A DNA stretch of 64,000 bases from Rhodamnia argentea (taxonomy: Eukaryota > Streptophyta > Magnoliopsida > Myrtales > Myrtaceae), in contig NC_063159.1 of the NCBI RefSeq assembly GCF_020921035.1, forward strand, positions 9,154,501-9,218,500, read 5' to 3'. The position numbers were made by a program, and so were the translations under genes. Under the pieces are notes generated by a model. It saw nothing but the letters and a program-made list of their open reading frames with translations, searched no databases and was not told where the DNA came from. Positions 22,215 to 34,929 of the stretch are shown in pieces (the stretch's first letter is position 1; each line of letters opens with the position of its first letter).

Positions 22215-22945
22215 TATTTTAGCACATTTTTTATTTTCTTCTGTTTTGTTTCTTTACCTTTTATATTTTTTTATTTTCCTTTTTCTTTTTTCCTTTTCCC
22301 ATCACTGGCCATTGCCTGGCCTCGCTGATGTGCTGGGCGTCCATCACTCGAGGCCAATGGCCGACAAAGGAAAAAAGAAAGAAAAAAGATAGGCGAAAGT
22401 GCAATAAAGGTAAAATTTTTGGACAATTTTTTCTATATTCCCTTGACAAACCACCTTTGTTTATTTATTTTCTTCTGTTTTGTTTCTTTACCTTTTTATA
22501 TTTTTTTATTTTCTTTTTTCTTTTTTCCTTTTCCCATCACTGGCCATTGCCTGGCCTCGCCGATACGTTGGGCGTCCATCACTCGAGGCCAATGGCCGAC
22601 AAAGGAAAAAAGAAAGAAAAAAGATAGGCGAAAGTGTAATAAAGGTAAAATTTTTGGACAATTTTTTCTATATTCCCTTGACAAACCATCTTTGTTTATT
22701 TATTTTCTTCTGTTTTGTTTCTTTACCTTTTTATATTTTATATTTTCCTTTTTCTTTTTGTCATTTTCCCATCATTGGCCATCTCCTGGCCTCGCCGATG
22801 CGTTGGGCGTCCATCACTCGAGGCCAATGGCCGATAGAGGAAAAAAGAAAGAAAAAAGATAGGCAAAAGTGCAATAAAGGTAAAATTTTTGGACAATTTT
22901 CTCTATATTCCCTTGACAAACCACCTTTGTTTGTTTATTCATCTA
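22215..22945 (+). repeat. 235-bp tandem array, about three copies
   Basis: The landmark 'cccatcactggccattgcct' occurs at 22,298, 22,533 and, slightly changed, 22,768, giving two exact 235-bp steps. Each unit has a T-rich tract, a GC-rich core ('ctcgaggccaatggcc'), an A-rich tract ('aaaaaagaaagaaaaaagat') and the linker 'attcccttgacaaaccacc'. The last copy is cut short near 22,945. Because 235 is not a multiple of three, the same peptides appear in successive frames; none is a gene. Confidence 0.9.
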
Positions 22946-25050
22946 TTTATGGGGTGTATGGTCTCTACGCGAGCGTCTATGTCATCTACAGATCCCATGT
23001 TATGGCTAGTGGTGCACTTTGTCCTGGTTTCACGCGAAATGTTAAGGTACAGGGGAATCAAAAGTACCATCCAAGTAGAAAACAAAGGTGCCTAAGCAAA
23101 CCGTGTCTAATTAATTTATGTTTTTTTTTTTGGGAAATCAATGAATTTATATATAGAAAAAAAAAAAAAACGGGGTATTGTCTCTTGTTTGGTACATGAG
23201 GAAATGGGACAACACCCACGACATCAAAACCAAGAAAAGTTTGCTTCAATAATAGGGAAATCCCACGTTTCTTTTTCTTGTTATCTCCAACCTAGTGTCC
23301 GCTCGTCACCATGATGACAAAAGATGAAGAAAAGTAGAGTCTTACATGTAAAAGAGGCAAAGAAGTAAGATGTTTAGTCATTTGCAACTCATTCTTGTTT
23401 ATTGCATGAGGTATTTGACTACATCCCTCGTGAAGGGTATCATTGTGTTTTCTAAGGCATATTCCTTTCCCCGTATGGGAAATTCGTGTTATTCTAAAGG
23501 GCCGTTTTAGAGGATGATGCCGTGTATATCATGAAAATTTCAATGCATCCCCGTATATTTGGATCGTTTGGCTCGACCCCTCAAACTTTTAGGCGCAAAT
23601 TCATAGATTTTTGTTGGTGGTTTGTCCATCAATGTCCGCCATTTTAAGCCGACCGTGCTACTTAGAATGGCTGATATCCATGTCGGCGATTTATTGGTCA
23701 AAATTGATCGAATCGACTTAATTTGAAATATTTATCATTCAATTGGCAAAATCAAATGATTTATAACTTAATTGACAAAAGCTAAATCGATTTAAGACTT
23801 TTTGAATAATTTTCTCGAATGAATGTTGTCCACTTGATTTATTGGCTTTACGGTTCGCCCTTTCGGGCAAACCTCCATTGGCGAATCGAATTGTAGTGGT
23901 TGATTTATTTGACCTTAGAGAAAGTTGTGAGTCAAATCTAGTTGGATGGGCATAGTGTATTGCTCAAGCTTGTTTTTAAGTAGATCATGCTAAATCAAAT
24001 ACTCGACTTAAGCTCGACCAAGTCGAGTTGTCACATCTTTGCATCTTCGAAGGTAGACGGTTTCCTCGCGTGCCATAAAATGCGGCAATGAAGTAAAAAT
24101 TAGTCGACGATTATGAAATTAGTGCATTGAGTATGAGGCGATAATAAAGTACAGAGAGAGTTATATGTGACTCTTTGAGTGAAATTAGAGCACGATTGGT
24201 AGCGGTTGTTTGGCTATTACATTACAGGTTGATTGCCAAATACATTGTTTGATTGCAATAACAGCTATTAAACTCGTGAATCGCGATTGACTACTAAAGC
24301 GATAATCGCAGGATTCCCTCTAATCTAGATTTTAGGAGTATTTCGGAAATCCTAATGCTACTCTCTTTTTATCATGTACGTCATTCGTGAAATCAAACAG
24401 GCTATTGTTTTAGTCTTTTTGCTAGAAGTTTGGACCGATGTTGATGTCGCGTCGAAGTTAGAGACGGGCTTGGACTTAGGCAAACTTTTTTGACCCGTGA
24501 CGATGATTTTGATTAGGCAACATGTGGGAGAGGCAATCCCTAAGTCGAAGCATGGGGGCGTAAAAGGATGGGACAATCAACAAGTTGGCTGAGGAAACTT
24601 GGATGTGTTGTCTTGGAACTACTATAAAGAGGAATCATAATAATGCCTACATGGGAGAAGTTCATGTAAATGTCCAATCAGTCCCATCCATCGAAATTTC
24701 CTCTTTGTTCTCGTACATTTTGGTGCATGATTTTCACCGAATATGAGTGGCGAGATCAACCTAAAAGAGACTTGATCGAATTATCGACTCAAAATATTCG
24801 ACTTGCTTGATTGCATGAATAAATTTCATTTCAACTGCCATTTTTTTTAATTTTATATATCTCTATTTTTACTCGTGATGCAATTATTTCCGAGTAGAAC
24901 TGATCATTGAGCGAGTCCTGATCGGGACGTGCGGTCCGATCGGGCGTAGTTCATTGCTCAAACATGCCCATCGGGTGATGGATGGATGGATGGATCGGGC
25001 CTCGTAGCTAAAACACTCATAGTCTACACGGGCCGAACAAACTAAATTCC
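22946..25050. other. Intergenic DNA with degenerate transposon relics
   Basis: A decayed TIR-family relic lies near 23,520–23,820 ('catgtcggcgatttattggtc'). A GATG tetranucleotide run is at 24,976–24,995. No gene is supported. Confidence 0.4.
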
Positions 25051-25200
25051 GGGCCCATTTGACCCGGGCAGATGTGGGTGGCCCGCGATCGGGTCCCGGA
25101 CCCGAGCGCCAACGCGGCTAGGGTTTACATACAGCAGCTTGGCTGCGCCATCTATTTAAGTCCCCTCTTTGACCCAGATCTCCCATCACAAAACCCTAAA
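25051..25200 (+). promoter_or_regulatory. Site II / telo-box type promoter
   Basis: GGGCCCA at 25,051 is a site II element on the minus strand. TAGGGTTT at 25,119 and AAACCCTA at 25,191 are telo-boxes. TCTATTTAAG at 25,151 is a TATA-like box. In plants this combination is typical of ribosomal-protein genes and of polycistronic snoRNA genes. No ribosomal-protein coding sequence follows within the next kilobase. Confidence 0.5.
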
Positions 25201-25390
25201 AATCATCGTAGCTCTTCATCGTCTTCTCTGGCAGAGGTCGCAGTTATCTTCCGTCTTCTGTTTGGCTCATCAGTTTCGAGCTCAGATCGCTGTGTAGTCG
25301 CTCGCTCGGCTCTGGATTGCTCTGGATTGCTCTGTTTCCCCTCCTCCCCCTTCCTGTAGCTAGCTTGTTTTAGCTTTGCTCAAGCGGGAT

Positions 25391-25475
25391 GGCCTGTGAT
25401 GCGAAAAATTGTCCGTACCATCTGAGACGACCGTCTCTGATCGACATTTCATCATCTCTAGCTTTCTGAGGCCTT
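25391..25475 (+). ncRNA. Candidate C/D box snoRNA 1
   Basis: A C-like box (GTGATGC) near the 5' end and a D box (CTGA) near the 3' end are enclosed by a GGCC/GGCC terminal stem. Internal CTGA and TGATCGA look like D' and C' boxes. The length of about 83 nt is normal for the class. The C box departs from RTGATGA at its last base, and I could not match the guide stretches to rRNA, so this is tentative. Confidence 0.3.
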
Positions 25476-25587
25476 CGCCGCGGCTCTCCCGCGACTGCTT
25501 GCGCTCTCGCTTCTCGTTCGATGTTTCGCTCGATTTTTTTTTTCCCTTTTTTTAGGGTTTTTTGTTTTCCCATTATCTGCGACTTTC

Positions 25588-25688
25588 AGAGGGGGTGGTG
25601 ATGATCCGAAAACACATACCATCAAACTCTGAAGCCCGATCAGGGCTTGTTGATGCGATCGACAATCGAGAGATTCTCTGAGCCTCTT
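25588..25688 (+). ncRNA. Candidate C/D box snoRNA 2
   Basis: It carries GTGATGAT (a good C box), CTGA at 25,628 (D'), TTGATGCG (C'-like) and CTGA near 25,677 (D). AGAGG upstream can pair with CCTCT downstream to close it. It lies about 110 bp after candidate 1, behind the site II/telo-box promoter. Guide targets are not identified. Confidence 0.35.
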
Positions 25689-26828
25689 CCTTCTTCTCCC
25701 GGAAGATTTTCCCCTCGTTTTGATTTCGAGTTTTGTTTCTTCTTCTTCTTCTTCTTGTTTCGGCAACAAATTAGAGTCACTGCTACGCCTTTGCTTCCAT
25801 GGCGTATTCAGCGCTGTACGTTGCCGAGATCGACGGAAGCCGAGATTCTGGCATTTCGCCCCTCAACCCCAGGGCGCTTTGTGCATTCAGACGCTCCTAC
25901 AAATCTCCAAATTCGCGATTCAGCCAATTGCGAAATCTTGAAAATGATTCGGTTTTGAAACGAGGGAAAAAAAAATGAATTTTGAGTATTTGTGAGAGGC
26001 GTGTCGAATTTACTTTTTTTTTTTACAGAAAAAAATTCGCGATATTAAATTAATTTTTGAAAGATAAAAGTCAATTGAGGCAAATATAAGAAGTTTTCAA
26101 AGTGGTGTAATTTAGTAGTTTTGTAATTAAATAATTTTCATGAAAATCCAGAAAATACGAGAGGACGACCTAAGGGCGGAGGACCATGAAGTGTGCACTA
26201 CATTTAGAAACATGAAACAAACGGTAAATTTATTGCATGTATATCGTTTTGAAGTTTTTGATGGTCAAAATAATTGATTTGAGGTAAATTTATCACGAGT
26301 TTGTGGTTTATGATGGTTGAAAAAATAGTTCGGAATAATTTTTTTTTTTATGGTCAAAATAACAGTTTTGGATAAATTTGTTCCATATGTATCAATGGTT
26401 CGTTATATGGGTATGCTCATCTTTGATACGAATGGGATTTAAAGAGAATCGTACAATCATACTTGCTAATTGTACGCCCCTCATTTCAAACCTCATTTTA
26501 ATTGATCTCTCTCGATTCTATTAATCGAATAGCTGATTGAATCCATTCATAAATCTAGATCTCGATAACCTTCTTAACTAAAGCATCTCGGAACTATGAT
26601 CTTAGATCGTGTCCCGCTGGAAAACTTTCGAAAAGACCTTTTCAATGTGAAAAGTGCAAAACCCTCGAAGAAGCTCTTTTCAATGATATTTATGGAGTTT
26701 CTTTTTTTATTAAAAAAAGGGTACTTATGGAGTTGGATTTGCAATTGCATTGACACAAAAACAAAATTTGGTATGAAAATGAAAGAACACAATGAACGAG
26801 GTTGCTTTTGCAAATAAGAATAGGCTAA
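25689..26828. other. Intergenic DNA
   Basis: A CTT-rich run (25,736–25,756) and a fragment of the element family at 18,921 (26,220–26,400) are the only recognisable parts. Open frames here have no family features. Confidence 0.4.
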
Positions 26829-27262
26829 GGGCCTGTATGGTAACACTCCCTGGAAAGTGTTTACGTTCCGAAAGTTTTTCCGGAACACTTTTGGAACAGA
26901 AACGGGTATAATAAAAAATGTTCCAAAAATGTTCTGGAGAATACTTTTGAGAAAAAGAACACTTTTGAAGCAAAATTAAGGAAAAAAAACTTGTTTTTTA
27001 CTCTTCGAAACACTTTTTAGAAACTGTTTGAGGGCGAGCTTGTGCAAGCCACCACCGCTCACCATCGTCGGTGAGGACCGCCGCCGCCGACCGCCGCCGG
27101 CGGTTGTAGATCATTCCTTTTGGTGAAAAAAGTGTTTTTTTTTTTTTGTGCGGTTGCCAAACGCGTTTACGTTCTCGGAAATCGTAGTCGGGAACAGAAA
27201 AACAAAAAAATGTTTCTGTTCCAAATATGTTCCTAGGAACAGAAACGTTACCATACAGATCC
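26829..27262. mobile_element. Tourist-like (PIF/Harbinger) MITE
   Basis: Ends are GGGCCTGTATGGTAAC on the left and, in reverse complement, GGATCTGTATGGTAAC on the right. Both are flanked by TAA, the classic Tourist target triplet. The interior has 'gttcc/ggaac' repeats and a GC-rich centre. There is no coding capacity. Confidence 0.8.
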
Positions 27263-28087
27263 TAAGTGGCTAACCATGGTAATTTTTTTTTTTTGGGGGC
27301 TTCTAATGACCAGTTTTGATAATTGCAGGAAACTGTTGGACTAAATGGCAACATGTTCAAGTCAATCACTCTGGAAAAAAAAAAAACCAAAAAAAGTCAA
27401 TCACGTGCATGTAGAAGCCAACCAATTTGTTTTTTATTTTTTATTTTTATTTTTTTCTTTTCCAAAGATGTACCTTTGCAGATTCAGCAGGTTCTTTCGT
27501 GACAGATTAGATCATTGTAGAATGAAGAAACTGGTGTGTTAATCTTTGCCTTAGAAACGACATCCTCGACTCCCCAAAATTCCGTTAGTAAAATCTGTTA
27601 CTTCTGACATATCTCTTTCTTTTATCTTATTTTCCTTTTTCAATACGGAGCACAAAGTTTATTTCATGCTCAACACGCGCTCGGCGCTGTTTCTTGCAAA
27701 AATTTTAGCATTCGGAGAAATTATTGCAAACAAGTCCTTCGGAATATCTGGATTGAATAAGATTAGTAGAAGAAAGGTAGGGGCTTACAATGCATGGCAA
27801 ATTATATATTGCTTATATAGAGTTAAGAGAATGTTTGCTCGGAATCGAGATTTTGATAATGTTACAAAACATGCTTAAATGATGTTTCCATATATTTACA
27901 ACCAAAGTAGTTCTCTACTAAATGATACAATTTATTCAATTTAAAAAAAAATTACTTAAAATCAAGTAAAGGGATTTTGCAATTTTAAATGAGGATGAAT
28001 TTTGGAACCAAGTTCATTCAAATTTCTAAAGCAATTTTTGCAATGGGTATTCTACGTCCAATCAAATAAAATATGTTCACTTCACTC
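27263..28087. other. AT-rich intergenic DNA
   Basis: Open frames at 27,345 and 27,666 have no family features. Nothing else was recognised. Confidence 0.4.
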
Positions 28088-28262
28088 CTTTTTTTTTTTT
28101 TCGATTTGTGCACTATGTGTCGTGAGCGGGTTGCGAAACTTTATTCCTTTTTCACGAGTCTCGTCCCCACTCCCTCTCCGAAGATGGGGATTCGAACCCC
28201 CCACCTCCCTCTTTTCAAATGAAAAGAGTTGTCACTGGGACGATCCCTAATAATCTTTTGAA
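28088..28262 (-). mobile_element. SINE-like element
   Basis: Read on the minus strand, a tRNA-like head ends in GGTTCGAATCCCC, a good RNA polymerase III B box, preceded by 'cccagtgacaactctttt' in the position expected for a weak A box. A body of about 90 bp follows, then a run of about 13 A at the 3' end. That is the plan of plant SINEs. I could not establish a target duplication. Confidence 0.55.
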
Positions 28263-28599
28263 ATGTTTGATTTTCGAATTTTTCAATTGTAGCATGCCGT
28301 AATGGAGAATAAAATCGACTATCATGGAGGTTGCTAAAAAGAAGGCATAATTGTTGATTGAATACATTCTTGAGCAAGGGATTATTATATCAATAACGAC
28401 TAAAAATGAAATGAACGATGAAAAGAGTTGCAGTAAAATTTAACTTTTCGCATTAATTATATTGTCGTATTTTTCATCTTTAGCTAACTTATTATGTTAC
28501 GAGATGAGATGAGATGACATGTTTAGCTAGAGAAAAAAAGGGGTTAATATTTCAATTTATAAAATTTCCCCAAAATTGCTTACATGCAAGTTATAGAAA
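28263..28599. other. Intergenic DNA
   Basis: Nothing recognised in this stretch. Confidence 0.35.
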
Positions 28600-28985
28600 A
28601 CTGCAAAAATAATCTTAAAACTTTGGTCTAATGTATAATATCGTCTCTAAACTTTTAATTTATTCAATGAAATCTCTAAAATTTAACTCAATGTGCAATG
28701 TCATCCTGAAACTTTTAATTTGTTTAATGAAGTCCCTTAACTTTTGATACATATTCAATTTAGCTCCCGTACTCTAAGAAAATGCCCAACGCTATCCTTT
28801 AATTAATTTAAGTTCATAAATTAGATTGAACGTAAATCAAAATTTTAAAGGTCGCATTGAACAAATTAAAAATTTAAGGACGGTATTTCACATTGAAATA
28901 AAGTTCGAGATACTGATCAAATTAAAATTTTAGAAATCACTTTGTCTATAAGACTAAAGTTTTGGACCATTTGTGCCATTATCCT
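28600..28985. mobile_element. Palindromic MITE, family A
   Basis: The left half carries 'cttttaatttgtttaatgaa' and the right half 'gaacaaattaaaaatttaag'. The overall plan is that of 1,808–2,091 and 19,622–19,992. This copy is more diverged. Confidence 0.55.
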
Positions 28986-29938
28986 TGTAAATTGTTTCGA
29001 TCGCTGACTAAAGATCTATTTTGAGTGGACAAAAATGCCCTCCATGTGGGGTGCTAGCCGTGCTATATCGATGGCTAAAATCGGCAATTCACCTTAAAGC
29101 CCTACCATTACGACTGCTTCAATTCATCATCATCTTTTAGGAAACCCCCGCGGGCCCCACTCCCCCCGCAAAAAATAAAAAATAAAAAAATTGTCATCTT
29201 CATTTCGTAGATCTCAATCCAAGTCCAAAAACCCATGAGAAACTCCTCCTCCTCCTCCTCCTGATCACAAATCGAACATATTCAGATTCTCGCCGTTCGT
29301 TGTCAATTGGGCTCGCGAGCTCGCATGAACAGCAATCTTCGAAGCAAATCGCGTTCTTGACGGCCCCGGTAACCATCAGTTCAATCGGAGGAGCTGAGAT
29401 TTTTCTTCAATCGAGAAAGTGCTCGTTCATGCGCTTTTGGTTTTTCAATTTTCACCGGAGGGATCTATTTGCCTTTTGTTTGTGCTAAATTTGTCGGATT
29501 GTTGGGGGATTTCGATGATTGGGCGCGTTTTCGTGGTTTTTGGATTGATTTTTGCGAGATTTATGGTCAACTTTCCTCGGCGTAGTAGCTCGGTGGAGCT
29601 AAAAGCTGCTTGTGATTTGATTGACATGGAGTCGCATGTTGTCTGTTACCTATTGGTTTAGTCATTTGGGTGGTGAAAGAACTGCTGGATTCATCACTGA
29701 GGCGCGTTTCATTGCGGATTCTTTGATTGTACCATTACAATACGATGCATGATGCGCGATAAGCTGTTAACTTGTGTCAAGTGCAAGAGTTCTGTGCAGA
29801 CGGACTGACTGGAAAACTTGGCTGTTGTACGGATGCTCGTTTCATATACCTGATATAGTTTGGAAGGGCGTGCTGAATTTCGTTGATTCATGCAGGTTTC
29901 GTTGCCGTGGTAGAGTTCTTGTACGCTGAAAGGTCGCC
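28986..29938 (+). promoter_or_regulatory. Promoter and 5' UTR of the ERDJ2 gene, with a leader intron
   Basis: A CTC-repeat tract at 29,244–29,262 lies in the presumed leader. A leader intron is likely from 29,369 (CCCG|GTAACC) to 29,895 (CATGCAG|GTTTC), leaving 43 bases before the start codon. The 527-bp intron is T-rich as expected. The splice sites are predicted from consensus only. Confidence 0.5.
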
Positions 29939-32900
29939 ATGGCTGCATCGGAGGAGAATAGCGCGCTGTTTCCTATTTTCATTTTGACTATAATGGCGCT
30001 GCCTTTAGTGCCTTATACCGTTATGAAGTTATGCCATGCTGCTACCAAAAAACCAAAGATCACGCATTGCCAGTGTTCGCAATGCTTGCGGTCAGGGAAG
30101 TATCGCAGGTCCATATTCAAGAGGGTGAGTCGCATGGTTGACTTCTTGAAAGCATTCGATGTTTATGAATGGTAAGGGGGTTGAGTTTATGACTGCATGT
30201 TCTCTTTCATCTTAATTGTTGCAGATCTCCACATTTTCAACTTACAGCAACCTGACATTGGTTCTGCTCTGGGTCGTGATGATATTTCTAGTCTACTACA
30301 TAAAAAATATGAGCGGGGAGGTAAAATCTATGTTGCGAACTTTTCTATTAACCTATTTATTTTGCTGTTGATGGTACCCTTGCCAGTTACTTATGATCTT
30401 TTTTTCTTTCCATATGTATATGTCATGTCTTATTTCCATCATTACCTATGAATGCGAGTTTCCTGAATGTTGCTTTTCACTGAGTTGTCTTTTTTCTGGC
30501 TTACGTAGATTCAAGTTTTTGAGCCATTTAACATTCTTGGGTTGGAACCTGGAGCTTCCGATTCAGAAATAAAGAAGGCGTATAGAAGACTTTCAATTCA
30601 ATACCATCCTGATAAGAATCCTGATCCAGGTTGACGGTTTTACAAATATCTCCAAGTTTGATCTAGTTAAATAATTCATGTATCCCAAGAGTTGACTTTG
30701 TAAATATCTGTTATCAGAGGCACACAACTATTTTGTGGAGTACATTTCCAAGGCTTATCAAGCTCTCACTGATCCTATATCTAAGGAAAATTTTGAAAAA
30801 TATGGTCATCCGGATGGGAAGCAGGTAACTTGTTGTTTGAAGCTGTCTACTAATCTAATTAATATTCTTTGAGAAAGCTTAAAATTATCCTGGTCTTGTG
30901 CAGGGCTTTCAAATGGGGATCGCTCTCCCTCAGTTCCTGCTGGACATCGATGGTGCTTATGGTGGAATTCTTCTACTTTGGATTGTGGGCGTCTGTATTC
31001 TTTTGCCACTAGTTATTGCTGTCATATACCTCTCAAGGTCATCAAAGTATACTGGAAACTATGTCATGCATCATACACTGTCTAATTACTATCGCTTAAT
31101 GAAACCTTCTTTGGCCCCGAGGTATGTGGTCCTTTCTGAGTATGTGTCCCGTTCATTTTGTCGCTGTATGCATCAAGAGTTATTTTTATGCTGTTGGATG
31201 TTAGTGATAAACAAGACCTTGTAACTGTTGTTCTGATGGTAGGATGCTGCCATCGTCCATGAATTTTGATGTGTTCTTTGTTTAACTTTTAGTACTCCCT
31301 TTTAAGCTTGTCCTCATGTTGTAGTATGTTTTTGGAACTCTCAGACCTGTAAAGTTGTATAACGCTCCATTTCTCTCTTCTATGATTGCTTGCAGCAAAG
31401 TTATGGAGGTCTTTATCAAGGCTGCTGAATTCATGGAAATTCCAGTCCGAAGGACTGATGAGGAACCTCTTCAAAAGCTGTTTTTATTGGTCAGGAGTGA
31501 GTTGAATCTGGATCTCAAGAACATCAAGCAAGAACAAGCTAAGTTTTGGAAGCAACATCCCCCATTCGTTAAGGTGATATGCAGCAAAATTGTCATAAGT
31601 AGCTTTCTGTCAATTATTTTTTTCAAGTAATTCGGGACTTAATAAAGACGTGCTTGGTGCTTTGATTTCTTTCAAGACAGAATTGTTGATTCAGGCTCAG
31701 TTAACAAGGGAATCAGATTCCTTATCTCCAGCTTTGGTCGGTGATTTCAGACGTGTTTTGGAACTTGCACCTCGACTACTTGAAGAATTAATGAAGGTGC
31801 TATTTAGTTTCTTAGTGATAATCGGTGGGGGGAAGGGTTTGTCTATATATAATATGCATGCTTTCTATTAGAAACCACGCCTTTTGCATCTTTCTTCATT
31901 CTTGCTCTTTTGTATTGGTCCGTATCTTAGCAGTTATTTTTCATGCAATTCCAAACAGAAATGATTGAATCTGTATATAGCTCTTTGCTTGACGTGTGGG
32001 TTTCATACTGCTCAATTAGCCGAACAAGAAATGAAACACTAGTATTTATGCTATATGAAAACCTTTTGGTTGTGTTGGTGTTCTTTGTTGACATATTGTG
32101 AAGCCATTCAGCTAGCTTCATTATCCTATTCCTCTCAGTAATGTTTAAACTTTTCATTCAGATGGCTGTCATTCCACGCACTGCCCAAGGACATGGTTGG
32201 CTGAGGCCTGCAATTGGTGTTGTGGAACTTTCTCAATGCATTATTCAGGTGCTGAAGCTGAGAACTTGTTCTTTATTAATTGTCGTCGTTGAATAATTCC
32301 ATAGATTTCGGTTGTCAAGGAAAGATTACCTTTTCCATTTATGCTTTAATAGTTATGTTGCATGAGTAATTGATTAGGAGTCAAGGAGATTGATTTTCAA
32401 TCTACTGAACAGATTCTCTCTCTCTACATATGTGTGTTGTTTGTTGCACTGAAGTTTTTTGTTACTTGGATCTTCTGCCGTGATCTTATAATGTCTAACA
32501 TTGTGGAGAACTGAATCCCACAGATGTAGTTACACTAGTTCATCCAAACTTGAGTATTAGCTAGTAGCAGAGAGTTGTATGAAGTACAGATGGATACATT
32601 GACAGTATGACAAGCAAAATGACAAATAGCTGATGATCTGAAAAGTCATACTACAGGTTTGTTTGTAAAACTTAAAAATAAGTGCTGCAAATTTAAGCTG
32701 CAAAGTTCATGTGTTGACCATTTCAAGTGCTGAAAAAATAAAAATAAGAAGCTGTTTGATATTAACTGAAAATTGATTGTTGAAATATTACGAATTTCTT
32801 ACCAAATATGAAATCATGATTGGTATTGGTGATTTTGAACAATATAGTTGGCCAGATTCTAATAACAATTGATCATTTCCTATGGAAGGAATTTAGAAAC

Positions 32901-34554
32901 CGTTACTTATCAGATTAAGTGAATTCTGACTGTAAATGCTAATTCAGCTTATGAAACCAACTTAATCTCGCTGAGTGCTAATTTTGAGTTTTCAGCACTT
33001 TATTGGGGTCATCAAACAGGCCTTAAGCCAATATTCACGGTGTTAAAGGTCTGACGTGCACTCTTCTCTAATTGGAGGCTGATTTGCCATTTACCTTTTT
33101 TTTAAATGCTCAATTGCCTTCGTCTTCCTTTTGCATTTTATCTGAGATGTGGAGGTATGTAGACTTGCACCAAATTCCAATGTGCACTATTGCTACCGGA
33201 TACAAGACTATAACTAATCCAGGGGAGCTTGTGGGTGTTTTATGAATGTATGTAGGCTGTTTCTATCAGTGCAAAGAAGACAACCGGAGGATCTAGTGAA
33301 GGCATTGCACCTTTGCTGCAGCTGCCGCATATCAGCGAATCTGTGATTAAGAGGATTGCTCGCAAGGTGAGCATGTGATTGCTACATGCATTGTCTCTGG
33401 TCAGAGATCTTTTTTCCGCTATTCTCAAGGGTGGAAATGATATGCCTGATGGTTTGAGCTTAAGGCTATCCTTTTTTCTGTTAATTAAAATCAAATGTTG
33501 ATCAATTGTTGCACCTAGTGGAGTGATTGTGAACCCCATCCCTGAATCTTTTGCATTCTGGGGATTTTTACTATGGTTTTCAATGAAAATTGGCACTTCA
33601 TGATGCATTACACTGTGCAAGTGGATATTACTGTGTCAGCCCTGCAATGAGCAATGGGAACCATGGCATTGCAGATTCTTAGTTCCTCCTAAGCTCCCTT
33701 TTTCTAAGATCTTCACTCATTATCTTTTGCAGAAAGTGAGAACATTTCAGGAGCTGCGGGACATGTCTCTTGAGGACCGCGCTGAACTGCTCCAGGCAGC
33801 AGGCCTCTCCAGCACAGAAGTACAAGACATAGAGAGAGTTCTAGAGATGATGCCTTCTCTATCAATAGATGTCACATGCGAGACTGAAGGTGAAGAAGGC
33901 ATACAAGAGGGTGATGTGGTCACGATTCAGGCTTGGGTTACACTCAAAAGAGATAATGGACTCATTGGCGCCCTACCTCACGCTCCGCGGTATCCTTTTC
34001 ACAAAGAAGAAAGTTTCTGGTTTCTTCTGGCAGACCCCACCTCCAACGAGGTTTGGTTTTCTCAGAAGTTAAGTTTCATGGATGAAGCGGCCGCTGTAAG
34101 TGCTGCCTTTAAGGCAATCGAGGAGACTATGGAGGGATTGGGAGCAGATGCAAAGGAAAAAAGTAAGGCCATCAGAGAAGCAGTGGAGAAGGTGAGGGGT
34201 GGCTCGAGGCTGGTTATGGGCAAGTTTTTGGCCCCAGCGGAAGGGAACTACAATTTGACATGTCACTGCTTGTGTGATTCGTGGATTGGCTGCGACAAAA
34301 AACTGAACTTGAAGGTGAAAGTTCTCAAAAGGACTCGTTCGGGCACTAGGGGCGGCGCGGCACTGGAAGAGGCCATCCTGGAGGATGGGGTTGAAGAGGA
34401 AGAGGAAGATGATGAAGAGGAGTACGATTACGAGAGCGAGTACAGCGAAGATGAGGCTGATGAGCAGGACTCGAAAAAGAAGGGCAAGGCCGCCAACGGC
34501 ACAGTCCCTAAGAAGGGCTCGAGTTCGGAAGGCTCGGGGTCAGATGAGGACTGA
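29939..34554 (+). CDS. ERDJ2A: SEC63 homologue / ER J-domain protein ERDJ2
   Basis: Ten coding exons join in phase: 29,939–30,124, 30,225–30,320, 30,509–30,629, 30,718–30,824, 30,904–31,121, 31,396–31,573, 31,677–31,796, 32,162–32,248, 33,256–33,366 and 33,733–34,554. The product is 681 residues, close to the 687 I know for Arabidopsis ERDJ2A. An N-terminal membrane anchor ([16 protein letters not shown]) and a second span ([16 protein letters not shown]) precede a J domain at about 98–165 with the HPD motif ([10 protein letters not shown]). A third span follows ([18 protein letters not shown]), then the SEC63 Brl region and a very acidic C-terminus. In the ER membrane it links the Sec61 channel to BiP for protein import. 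No broken exon was found. ERDJ2A and ERDJ2B paralogues cannot be told apart here. Confidence 0.95.
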
Positions 34555-34834
34555 CCACATTGGAATAGGAAAGATAATGTGGAACTTCATTGTGTACTTT
34601 GATCCCTGCTAGTTACGGCAGGAGTTTTCGAGGATTGATAGTTTTTTATACCGTGGATATTGGGTTCGAGCCAAATGATGATTACAAAGAATTTTTTTTA
34701 TCTTCTCCTGAGGCGTATTTCTTATTGATAGCAGTGTTACGCCCGAATTGACCTTGCTCCGAACTTCTCGCGCGCAAGGAGCGCTATCCATGACGTTGTC
34801 ATTACCCTCTTATATCTTTAGGTCCCTTCGTTCG
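34555..34834. other. 3' flank of ERDJ2 and start of the DUF4220 cluster
   Basis: The phrase 'ccgaacttctcgcgcgcaag' at 34,759 is repeated at 49,681 ('ccgaacttctcgcacgcagg'), so the duplicated DUF4220 segment starts before 34,760. Confidence 0.45.
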
Positions 34835-34929
34835 CAATTTTTGAATTTATGTTGTTAGAAAGAAAGTGGCAAACCACCGCATCTTTCCCTCCTGTGGTTC
34901 CCCCATTTGATGGCTGACCAGGTAGCTAT

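Noticed and set aside
22180-23199. Overlapping open frames of 70–239 codons with repeating HHWPLPGLAD-like peptides
   Set aside because: They arise from the 235-bp tandem array read in successive frames and have no start context or family match.
28140-28262. A tRNA gene on the minus strand
   Set aside because: Only a B-box-like segment is clear. No acceptor stem or cloverleaf can be drawn, and a poly(A) tail follows, so a SINE fits better.
33727-34554. A separate 275-codon protein
   Set aside because: It is the last exon of ERDJ2 with two extra codons read from the intron end; there is no ATG at its start.
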